This document shows positions 1 through 5,260 of a stretch of DNA of 5,260 nucleotides, piece after piece; position 1 is the first letter of the stretch, and the number at the start of each line of letters is the position of its first letter. Below the pieces are notes generated by a model, which made no database searches, was not told the origin of the DNA, and saw nothing but the letters and a program-made list of their open reading frames with translations. The position numbers and the translations under genes are program-made. Source of the DNA: Planctomycetota bacterium (GTDB lineage Bacteria; Planctomycetota; Planctomycetia; Pirellulales; UBA7805); assembly GCA_030605285.1 (NCBI GenBank), contig JAUWIQ010000182.1, positions 1 through 5,260 of the forward strand. The letters are read 5' to 3'.

Positions 1-2
1 CA

Positions 3-1346
3 CCGCAAAACGCTGACGCTACCATCTCCGATGTTCAGATCGTGGGCAACCACAGCATCAGCAACAAAGCAATTCGTGCGGAGCTCGATACTCGCGCCGG
101 GGAACGCCTGGATTCTTTCAAATTACAACGTGACGTTCGCAATCTGACAAAGTTACCGAAAGTTTTTGATGTCAAGGTTAAGACGCAACCATCGGCGGAG
201 CCAGATTCCATCGTGGTGATCTTCGAAATTATTGAATTTCCCAAATTAGAGTATCTCTACTTTATTGGGAATGAGAAAATATCAAGCCGTGTCTTGACAA
301 AAAAGTCAGAACTCACCGTAAACGATCCGCTCAACATCATGGCCGTTGAAGATGCCCACCGGAAACTCCTGACCTTCTACCGTGAAAAAGGATTCAACAA
401 GGCTCAAATCGAAATTAAGGAAGGAACCAAACGCTCCGACCGCGGTGCGGTATTCGTTGTGAGTGAAGGACCCCAGCAGAGAATTTGGTCTGTAAATTTT
501 GTCGGCAACACAATTGTGACGGGGTCACGACTTAAAACACAAATTGAATCAAAACCCAGCATGATCAAATACTTGAGCGCGTTTGCGGGTGGTTATGTGG
601 ATCGCCGAACGATTGACGAGGACATCAATCGTCTCACTTCCTATTATCGCAGTCTTGGCTATATGGTTGCCCGCGTTGGTAGATCAATGGAGTACACGCG
701 CGATGATCGCTGGCTAAAACTTATCTTTATCATCGATGAGGGGCCTCGATTTACTGTCCGGGATGTGAGTTTTTCAGGAAACGAGCTGTTTGATAATGAA
801 CAATTGCATGCACTACTCAACCTTAAAAAAGATCAGTACTTTGATTTGGCCACGATGAACCGAGATGTTGCTGCTTTGATTGACGCCTATGGCGCCCTTG
901 GATTCATCCTGGCGGATATCAAACCCTCTCCGCGGACACTGGAAAACTCACCCGAGATTGATCTGGTGTACGACATAGCAAAAGGAAGTCGCTACAAAGT
1001 GGGTCGCATCAATGTGATGATTGATGGTGATAATCCCCACACGCAGAGGACCGTTGCTCTAAACCGGATTGACCTCCGCCCTGGTGACATCGTCGATATT
1101 CGTAAGATCCGCGACAGTGAGCGGCGACTGAGGGCAAGCGGTCTCTTTTTAAACGACATCGAACGCGGCGTAAAACCCAAAATTGTTTTCAGCCCCAAGG
1201 AAGAATCCGAAGAAGTTGCCGAGGGTAACGCCAAGAAAAAGTTCCGTGGGCAAAGCCCCGATCCTGCGACCGCAACCGCAGCTTCCCCCCATAACCAGAA
1301 CCTGCGAAAGGGATCGCCAGCGACGAGGGGGGGGCAACTACCTTGA
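3..1346 (+). CDS. bamA: BamA/Omp85 outer-membrane assembly factor, POTRA-domain part (5' end outside window)
   Basis: BamA folds and inserts beta-barrel proteins into the outer membrane; its periplasmic POTRA domains bind substrates and partner lipoproteins. The frame is open from the window edge, and the first POTRA begins before the first possible start (GTG at 42), so the true start and signal peptide lie upstream. Five POTRA repeats are visible, counting residue 1 at base 3: about 8-80 (VQIVGN), 81-158 (LYFIGN ... VSEGP), 160-250 (VNFVGN ... IDEGP), 251-332 (VSFSGN ... IAKGS) and 333-398 (VGRINVMI ... ERRLRASGLF). Each shows the family's h-x-h-x-GN opening and a GF/GY/GLF turn near its end. 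Five is the E. coli BamA number. A charged, Pro/Ala-rich tail with FRGQSP follows. The frame then stops at TGA 1344-1346, just after an 8-G run and before any barrel. The barrel follows downstream in another frame, so this is either a broken bamA or a genuinely separate POTRA protein. Family assignment is firm; integrity is uncertain. Confidence 0.88.
   Translation, partial: PQNADATISDVQIVGNHSISNKAIRAELDTRAGERLDSFKLQRDVRNLTKLPKVFDVKVKTQPSAEPDSIVVIFEIIEFPKLEYLYFIGNEKISSRVLTKKSELTVNDPLNIMAVEDAHRKLLTFYREKGFNKAQIEIKEGTKRSDRGAVFVVSEGPQQRIWSVNFVGNTIVTGSRLKTQIESKPSMIKYLSAFAGGYVDRRTIDEDINRLTSYYRSLGYMVARVGRSMEYTRDDRWLKLIFIIDEGPRFTVRDVSFSGNELFDNEQLHALLNLKKDQYFDLATMNRDVAALIDAYGALGFILADIKPSPRTLENSPEIDLVYDIAKGSRYKVGRINVMIDGDNPHTQRTVALNRIDLRPGDIVDIRKIRDSERRLRASGLFLNDIERGVKPKIVFSPKEESEEVAEGNAKKKFRGQSPDPATATAASPHNQNLRKGSPATRGGQLP
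1327..1334 (+). repeat. Poly-G run (G8) at the end of the POTRA frame
   Basis: Eight consecutive G follow GA, ten bases before the TGA that ends the POTRA frame. Gaining one G would carry that frame into the signal-peptide-like frame beginning near 1335. Losing one G would carry it into the third frame, which stops at 1498-1500. The run is a plausible site of indel, sequencing error or polymerase slippage. Being purine-rich and 8 bases before the TTG at 1343, it could also act as a weak ribosome binding site. Confidence 0.9.
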
Positions 1347-1564
1347 TTTTTCGACGGATTACTTTGCTGTTGTTTTGTGTTGGGACTGCAATCGCTACCG
1401 GCAGCTGGCTCCAATTCAACTCCGCTTTGGTGGCCAAAAATTATCCGCTAGTTGTCCGACAACTGCCAACGAATGCTGTACCGCCGACTTCCTCTCATGA
1501 TGGATCAAAATCCTTAGCTCGGGTAATCCGAGGCCAGAATCAAGTTACGGTGGCTACTCGGTAG
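1343..1564 (+). CDS. Signal-peptide-like N-terminus and linker segment between POTRA and barrel parts
   Basis: This frame bridges the POTRA and barrel frames. From TTG 1343, which overlaps the POTRA stop (TTGA), it encodes MIFRRITLLLFCVGTAIA, with a basic n-region (FRR), a hydrophobic core and an A-I-A signal peptidase I site. That is what an exported protein's N-terminus looks like, and it is unexpected in the middle of a BamA. The mature part continues through a polar, Pro/Ser-containing stretch to VIRGQN, echoing the FRGQSP at the end of the POTRA part. The frame stops at TAG 1562-1564, while the barrel frame is already open from 1501. The natural reading is that the segment joins the barrel frame at about 1541. 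Inserting one base there gives RGQNP-SYGGYS. Seen: signal-like segment, stop/start overlap, RGQ motif. Inferred: that it is translated, and whether by reinitiation or as part of one bamA frame. The unused third frame here is Cys-rich and unlikely. Confidence 0.5.
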   Translation: MIFRRITLLLFCVGTAIATGSWLQFNSALVAKNYPLVVRQLPTNAVPPTSSHDGSKSLARVIRGQNQVTVATR

Positions 1565-2979
1565 AGGAACTACCGTCGGAATCCGCTCGGGCTACCGACA
1601 GTCCCGGTTATCGCACAACAACGACCACCACGAATCCCGGTTATCGCACAGCAACGACCACCACGAATCCCGTTTATCGCACAGCGACAACCACCGCAGC
1701 GAACCCAACCCCTGCTGCCCAGAAAACGCCCGTCACCATCTACCCGGCTGGCGCAGGTGTTAATCGTCCCACAGAAGCTGCTGCCGGTGTGGCAACACCC
1801 TATCCACCCGTCCAGTTAGCTCAATATGCCGGCCAAAGTGGTGCTCGCAATGCGACCCCTTTTCTCCCCGAGACTCCCCTCGTGCAAACACCCTCTCCGC
1901 CCCCGATTGATCTCGATGTGATGCTTGAAGAAGCACAGACCGGGCGGATCATGTTTGGTGTCGGCGTGAACTCTGATTCAGGCCTCATCGGCAATGTTGT
2001 CATCGATGAGCAGAATTTCGATTTCCTCAGATGGCCCACAGGACTCGATGATTGGGTCAACGGAACGGCCTTTCGCGGAGCTGGTCAACATTTCCGTATG
2101 GAAGCTCTGCCAGGTACCCAACTGCAACGCTACTCGATGAGTTTCGCCGAACCCTATATTTTTGGTTCTTCCGTGAGTCTTGGCTTGAGTGCCTTCTACT
2201 ACGAACGCCAATATCTCAACTGGGATGAGCGGCGCTGGGGAGGACGCGCTAGTCTAGGCTACATCTTCCCCGAGCGACCCGATCTTTCCACAACGTTCGC
2301 TGCCCGTTATGAAGAAATAAATATTCTAGAGCCCACAATACCCACGCCACCTGTTCTAGCTGAAGTGGTTGGCGAGAATCAACTGATTGCATTTCGCTGG
2401 AATGTTGCTCACGATACACGGGACAATGCTTTTCTCCCAACGGAAGGGCATCTGGGTGAGTTGGCTTTTGATCAGGCCATTGGCACCTGGGTTTATCCCC
2501 GTTTTGTAGGTGACCTGCGGAAGTACCTCGTCACCCGCCAACGACCCGATGGCTCGGGTCGCCATGTTCTGGGATTGGCCGGTACGTTGGGGATCACCGG
2601 CAGTGACACACCGATCTACGACAACTTTTTTGCTGGTGGTTTTGCCACCATCCGCGGTTTCACTTTCCGTGGTGCATCTCCGAAAGTCGGGGACGTGATT
2701 GTCGGTGGACATCTTGAGCTTATCACCAGTGCCGAATATCTTTTTCCTTTGACCGCAAACGACAATGTATTCGGAGCCTTTTTTATCGATGCGGGAACGG
2801 TTGAACGGGACATCAATATTGCCTGGTCAGATTTCAGAATTACACCCGGTTTTGAATTGCGGCTCAACGTCCCCGCCCTCGGTCCGGTACCACTGGCAGT
2901 TGGGATAGGTGTTCCAGTCCAACACGCACCCACAGACAACATTCGAAACTTCCATTTCTTTGTGGGAGTCAGTCGCTGA
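1543..2979 (+). CDS. bamA: BamA/Omp85 linker and C-terminal 16-strand beta-barrel
   Basis: This is the membrane-embedded part of BamA, which provides the outer-membrane barrel and the lateral gate. After a Pro/Thr-rich linker (to about 1940) the barrel begins at GRIMFGVGVNSDSG. Family landmarks follow: SFAEPYIFG (about 2140-2166), a DTRDN...PTEG strand pair (about 2413-2448), and IRGF at 2650-2661, the conserved loop-6 motif that tucks into the Omp85 barrel. The end, NFHFFVGVSR, resembles a terminal beta-signal strand but finishes in Arg. The barrel is about 345 residues, shorter than E. coli BamA's, implying short external loops. The frame opens after the TGA at 1498-1500. Its only early start is GTG 1789, inside the linker and without a signal peptide, so translation must enter from the preceding frame near 1541. 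The stop lies 16 bases from that of the convergent SDR gene. Barrel identity is firm; the start given is the inferred frame junction, not an initiation codon. Confidence 0.85.
   Translation, partial: SYGGYSVEELPSESARATDSPGYRTTTTTTNPGYRTATTTTNPVYRTATTTAANPTPAAQKTPVTIYPAGAGVNRPTEAAAGVATPYPPVQLAQYAGQSGARNATPFLPETPLVQTPSPPPIDLDVMLEEAQTGRIMFGVGVNSDSGLIGNVVIDEQNFDFLRWPTGLDDWVNGTAFRGAGQHFRMEALPGTQLQRYSMSFAEPYIFGSSVSLGLSAFYYERQYLNWDERRWGGRASLGYIFPERPDLSTTFAARYEEINILEPTIPTPPVLAEVVGENQLIAFRWNVAHDTRDNAFLPTEGHLGELAFDQAIGTWVYPRFVGDLRKYLVTRQRPDGSGRHVLGLAGTLGITGSDTPIYDNFFAGGFATIRGFTFRGASPKVGDVIVGGHLELITSAEYLFPLTANDNVFGAFFIDAGTVERDINIAWSDFRITPGFELRLNVPALGPVPLAVGIGVPVQHAPTDNIRNFHFFVGVSR
1603..1704 (+). repeat. 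Three tandem 33-36 base repeats coding PGYRTxTTTxN in the BamA linker
   Basis: Three consecutive units start at 1603, 1636 and 1669. The first two are 33 bases and differ at one base, coding PGYRTTTTTTN and PGYRTATTTTN. The third is diverged and one codon longer, coding PVYRTATTTAAN. The near identity of units 1 and 2 points to recent duplication. The protein product is a Thr-rich, probably disordered segment between the POTRA domains and the barrel. Repeat number is likely to vary among relatives. Confidence 0.9.
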
Positions 2980-2995
2980 ACTGCGTGTGTGCGAG

Positions 2996-3820
2996 CTAAG
3001 ACTTCAAAAAGGGCATGGGCCAAATCGGCATCCAGCCTAGGGGTAGCGTAACGCCCGATATCCATCGTGCCTCATCGGAAGCTAAAAATGCAACCGCACT
3101 AGCAACGTCCTCTGGCAAACCGATTCCAAGCGGATGACACTTTTGAATTGCTTCCCAGTCTTCTGAAGTTACATTCTCCACATAGGGTGCAATCATCGGC
3201 GTGCGAACTAGAGCGGGCGCAACTCCAACCACGCGCACTCCTCGCTCCGCGTATTCGACTGCCAAACTCTCTGTGAGTCCGTTGAGTCCCGCCTTGGACG
3301 CACCGTAAGCCGCTAATCCGGCGGTACCGGCAAACGCGGTACACGAGGAAATATTAACGATGACTCCTTTCCCTTTCTGCAAATGCGGCAACATCGCCTG
3401 ACTCATGTGCAGCACACCCAGCAAATTGACTTCGACAATACGCCGCCACTTCTGTTCAGCCATTTCCATGAAAGGGCCGGTCGATTGAACACCCGCGTTG
3501 TTTATCAGAATATCGACCTTGCCAAACTCGCGTTCACATGCTTCGGTTGCGGCCTCAACCCCGTCGCCATCTGTCACATCACATGCTGTCCAGTAGACGT
3601 TGGTCGTTCTCGTCTTGAGGCGTTCGATCAAGTCGTCCGGCTTCTCATCAGAGAGCAGCGCGATCGAAGCCCCTTCTTCAGCCACTCGATTTGCAATGGC
3701 ACCGCCGATACCGTGCAGACTCGGCCCAGTGATCACCACGACCTTCCCGTGAAACCGCGAATTGACGGTCAGCGATTCGCGGTTCACCGAGGTAGCTTGT
3801 TGACTTTGCTCAGTTGTCAT
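2996..3820 (-). CDS. Short-chain dehydrogenase/reductase (SDR) family oxidoreductase
   Basis: A 274-residue cytoplasmic NAD(P)(H)-dependent oxidoreductase of the classical SDR fold, probably acting on a hydroxyl/keto pair; the substrate cannot be read from the sequence. Seen: a cofactor loop TGPSLHGIGG (31-40), CDVTD (80-84), NNAG (107-110), and the tetrad Asn132, Ser159 (in NISS), Tyr172 and Lys176 (YGASK). Asn-Ser and Ser-Tyr spacings of 27 and 13 match classical SDRs. Oddities: the glycine motif has four rather than three residues between TG and GIG; the usual PG after the active site is PA (VAPALVRTPM); and the C-terminus reads LPLGWMP where relatives commonly have LPxDGGW. About 22 residues precede the Rossmann strand, with a polar, Gln/Ser-rich start. 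The ATG follows an in-frame TAG directly, so no longer start exists on this frame; only a weak GAGA lies upstream. It is downstream of the MDR gene, same strand, 163 bases away. Confidence 0.9.
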   Translation of the reverse strand: MTTEQSQQATSVNRESLTVNSRFHGKVVVITGPSLHGIGGAIANRVAEEGASIALLSDEKPDDLIERLKTRTTNVYWTACDVTDGDGVEAATEACEREFGKVDILINNAGVQSTGPFMEMAEQKWRRIVEVNLLGVLHMSQAMLPHLQKGKGVIVNISSCTAFAGTAGLAAYGASKAGLNGLTESLAVEYAERGVRVVGVAPALVRTPMIAPYVENVTSEDWEAIQKCHPLGIGLPEDVASAVAFLASDEARWISGVTLPLGWMPIWPMPFLKS

Positions 3821-3847
3821 CTACAGTCTCGTTGATCCATAAAGAAC

Positions 3848-3857
3848 AAAACGTTTT
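3848..3857. promoter_or_regulatory. 10-base perfect palindrome, possible operator upstream of the SDR gene
   Basis: AAAACGTTTT reads the same on both strands. It lies between the candidate -10 element (3869-3874) and the SDR start (3820), in the predicted 5' leader, where a repressor site would block transcription. It is short enough to arise by chance in an A/T-rich leader, and no regulator gene is in the window. Confidence 0.22.
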
Positions 3858-3868
3858 AGGAAGCAATC

Positions 3869-3897
3869 ATTCTCAGAGACATCGTCGTAACTGTCAA
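3869..3897 (-). promoter_or_regulatory. Sigma70-like promoter candidate for the SDR gene
   Basis: On the minus strand a perfect -35 box TTGACA (3892-3897) is followed after exactly 17 bases by GAGAAT (3869-3874), four of six matches to TATAAT. The -10 element ends about 48 bases before the SDR ATG. The position in the gap between two codirectional genes fits independent transcription of the SDR gene. The -10 match is imperfect and sigma70 consensus is not proven for this organism. Confidence 0.4.
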
Positions 3898-3909
3898 CAA
3901 TGCCCAGGG

Positions 3910-3969
3910 CAAAACATACAAAACCAGGGAACGGCTAGAGCCTCGAAGACTGCAGCGGGGCTACCCTGG
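3910..3969 (-). terminator. Weak terminator-like inverted repeat downstream of the MDR gene
   Basis: On the minus strand, starting 14 bases after the MDR stop, CCAGGG (3964-3969) pairs with CCCTGG (3924-3929). A nested AGCC/GGCT pair (3959-3962 with 3939-3942) lies inside, and a T-rich stretch (TTTTGTATGTTTTG) follows the second arm. The loop is long and the stem interrupted, so this is only a candidate intrinsic terminator separating the MDR and SDR transcripts. Confidence 0.22.
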
Positions 3970-3983
3970 CAAGGGAGATGCAC

Positions 3984-5003
3984 TCAAGCGCGAACCTGGA
4001 TCACAATTTTTCCAAAATGCTTTTGGGCGTGAAGATGCGAGTAAGCATCTTTCACATTCTCCATTGGAAAAACGCGGTCAATGACAGGATTTAATGAACC
4101 CGCTTCGACCGCTCCACTAAAACGCCTCATTTCAGCGGCCGATTCCATATAAATGCCTCGCACAGTGACCTGATGCATGATTAAGGAAAAGACATTGATC
4201 GAACTCTCCAAGCCGTCCAAGACACCGACTATGCCGATGCGGGCTCCGTAATTGCATGCCTGAATTGATTTTGACAGGGACTCACCGCCGGCCAGTTCGA
4301 CTACGACATCCACTCCCTGACCGGCGGTCAAGCGGCGGACCTCTTCCGGCCAACTCTCGTCGCGATAGTCAAGCGTTGCGTGAACACCGAATTCTGTCCT
4401 CAGTCGTTCAGCCTTTTTTTTATTGGATGTCGTTTGGATAATTCGTGCACCGAGCATCCGGGAAATTTGGGTGGCAAAAATTGCCACTCCACCTGTACCG
4501 TGAATCAATACCCATTGTCCCGGTTTCGTAATGCCGTGTGTGACAAGGGTAGCCCAGGCAGTTAAACCGGCAACGACCAGTGTTGACGCCTGCTCGTGCG
4601 AAAGATGTTTTGGCGCATTGACAAGGCTTGCAGCAGGATAAGTCACCTGTTCTGCCAGAACGCCATCGACACCCTGCCCCCCGACAAAGGAACGTGACCA
4701 ACTGCGGCACAACATTCCTGCTGGCCAATTGCGCAGGGGAGCGTTCACCACGTGATCTCCCAGCTTAAAATCGGTCACGCCAGGACCGACTTCCGAAACA
4801 ACGCCCGACATATCTGAGGCCGCGATAATCGGTGGATTCTGCGTTCCCCCATACTGGCCGCTCGCTACCAGTAAATCCCTGTAGTTCAGGGCTACGGCAT
4901 GGACATCAATCCGCACCTCTCCCGCTGCAAGTGGGCCGGGTGGTGGACGATCGACCATCTTCAAGGACGCGAGGCCCCGACCATCGACCGTATAACAGCG
5001 CAT
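3984..5003 (-). CDS. Zinc-independent medium-chain dehydrogenase/reductase (quinone oxidoreductase-like, NAD(P)-dependent)
   Basis: A 339-residue cytoplasmic NAD(P)H-dependent reductase/dehydrogenase of the MDR superfamily, quinone-oxidoreductase-like branch (COG0604; the residue pattern resembles the CDD group MDR7). Seen: N-terminal GroES-like domain with NYRDLLVASG (40-49) and GDHVV (82-86); a Rossmann domain with HGTGGVAIFATQ (168-179) as the nucleotide loop; VIDRVFP (307-313) and the terminal HFGKIVI (329-335) typical of the family. The Gly-His-Glu and four-Cys patterns of zinc-binding alcohol dehydrogenases are absent, so it is probably zinc-independent. The length is normal for the family. 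The ATG at 5003 is chosen over a TTG 19 codons upstream because GGAGG lies 9 bases before it and homology begins there. The natural substrate is unknown: quinones, enals or alcohols are all possible for this branch. It is the upstream member of a codirectional pair with the SDR gene; a functional link is only suggested by proximity. Confidence 0.92.
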   Translation of the reverse strand: MRCYTVDGRGLASLKMVDRPPPGPLAAGEVRIDVHAVALNYRDLLVASGQYGGTQNPPIIAASDMSGVVSEVGPGVTDFKLGDHVVNAPLRNWPAGMLCRSWSRSFVGGQGVDGVLAEQVTYPAASLVNAPKHLSHEQASTLVVAGLTAWATLVTHGITKPGQWVLIHGTGGVAIFATQISRMLGARIIQTTSNKKKAERLRTEFGVHATLDYRDESWPEEVRRLTAGQGVDVVVELAGGESLSKSIQACNYGARIGIVGVLDGLESSINVFSLIMHQVTVRGIYMESAAEMRRFSGAVEAGSLNPVIDRVFPMENVKDAYSHLHAQKHFGKIVIQVRA

Positions 5004-5231
5004 TCTTTTTCTCCTCCAGTTAAAATTTACTAGCAGCGGATAGACTCCCACAGGCAGCAAAGGCCAGACGCCACTTCGAGGGAATCATGCTGGCAACGAA
5101 GGCTTTTTTGGCGGGCTGCATTCTACCCCGGGCTGTTTCCACAACCCAGCGGCCAGATCCTTAAATTGTCGCCTTGACCGGTTATCGAGGTTGTTCTACT
5201 CTCCGCTGGCCTTGCTGGCCCCTAAATCCCC
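5004..5231. other. Intergenic region right of the MDR gene
   Basis: About 228 bases without a convincing gene. It must hold the MDR promoter, but no clear -35/-10 pair was found on the minus strand. On the plus strand TTGACC (5174-5179) and TACTCT (5197-5202) are spaced by 17 bases, a weak sigma70-like pair about 30 bases before the ATG at 5232. A 25-codon ORF at 5087-5164 is not supported as a gene. Confidence 0.5.
5013..5017 (-). promoter_or_regulatory. Shine-Dalgarno site deciding the MDR start
   Basis: GGAGG on the minus strand is followed by nine purine-rich bases (AGAAAAAGA) and then ATG at 5003-5001. It is the best ribosome binding site in the window and rules in favour of the internal ATG over the upstream TTG at 5060. 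Confidence 0.8.
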
Positions 5232-5260
5232 ATGAAGAAAATATCGACGGCGTTTACGGG
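5232..5260 (+). CDS. Possible start of a divergent gene, cut by the window end
   Basis: ATG at 5232 opens a frame reading MKKISTAFT to the window edge. The lysine-rich start is typical of secretion signal n-regions or simply of bacterial N-termini. No Shine-Dalgarno sequence precedes it, and a weak sigma70-like pair lies about 30 bases upstream. Only nine whole codons are visible, so neither its reality nor its function can be judged. Confidence 0.3.

Noticed and set aside
42..244. GTG at 42 as the start of the POTRA protein
   Set aside because: The frame is open to the window edge, and the residues before it (ISDVQI) are the opening strand of the first POTRA domain, so the gene starts upstream of the window.
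1183..1500. Forward ORF in the third frame crossing the bamA break
   Set aside because: Most of it overlaps the POTRA frame, and the rest is a Cys-rich sequence with no resemblance to linker or barrel. It is a shadow, although it shares the frame of the downstream barrel.
1498..1500. Readthrough of TGA (for example selenocysteine or recoded UGA) to join the third frame to the barrel
   Set aside because: The protein sequence before this TGA is implausible for the family, and TGA is used as an ordinary stop for bamA elsewhere in the window. A frame change downstream of 1500 explains the data better.
1789..2979. GTG 1789 as the true start of a stand-alone barrel protein
   Set aside because: It lies inside the low-complexity linker, has no signal peptide and no ribosome binding site, and the frame is coherent well upstream of it.
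2980..2995. Bidirectional terminator between the convergent bamA and SDR genes
   Set aside because: Only 16 bases separate the stops, and no inverted repeat or T-run is visible there.
3901..3911. Palindrome TGCCCAGGGCA as a hairpin terminator
   Set aside because: The one-base loop cannot form a stable RNA hairpin, and no clean T-run follows in the right place.
5001..5060. TTG at 5060 as the MDR start
   Set aside because: The extra 19 residues are not part of the family's N-terminus, and their DNA contains the strong Shine-Dalgarno site for the ATG at 5003.
5087..5164. 25-codon plus-strand ORF beginning MLATKAFLAG with GAGGG nearby
   Set aside because: Very short, ribosome-site spacing is only 4 bases, and there is no recognisable family or supporting context. 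It could be chance.

Overview
The window looks like chromosomal DNA of a Gram-negative-type (diderm) bacterium, most likely a planctomycete. Three things suggest this: the character of the Omp85/BamA protein (five POTRA domains, then a long Pro/Thr-rich linker with RGQ[S/N]P motifs, then a compact barrel), the moderate G+C content, and the weak use of Shine-Dalgarno sites. The lineage is an inference from protein style, not a marker-gene result. No RNA gene, IS element, CRISPR array or phage gene was seen.

Left part (about 1-2979, + strand): an outer-membrane assembly factor of the BamA/Omp85 family. Its 5' end lies outside the window. The coding information runs through all three forward frames: five POTRA domains (3-1346), a short segment beginning with what looks like a complete signal peptide (1343 to about 1542), and the linker plus barrel (about 1543-2979). 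Two frame changes separate these parts. The first lies between 1295 and 1346, where there is an 8-G run at 1327-1334. The second lies between 1501 and 1564, where one missing base would restore an RGQNP motif. Either this is one bamA broken by two one-base indels (mutation or sequencing error), or it is a POTRA protein followed by a translationally coupled, separately exported barrel protein, with only the second indel to explain. This is the most interesting point of the window.

Right part (2996-5003, - strand): two oxidoreductase genes facing bamA tail to tail. The upstream one (3984-5003) is a zinc-independent medium-chain dehydrogenase/reductase of the quinone-oxidoreductase-like group, with a clear ribosome binding site. 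The downstream one (2996-3820) is a classical short-chain dehydrogenase/reductase with an intact catalytic tetrad but an atypical glycine motif and C-terminus. The 163-base gap between them holds a sigma70-like promoter candidate, a small palindrome and a weak terminator-like inverted repeat, so the two genes may be transcribed separately. No substrate can be named for either, and nothing in the sequence ties them to outer-membrane assembly.

Right edge (5004-5260): an intergenic region that may end with the first codons of a divergent + strand gene (ATG at 5232).
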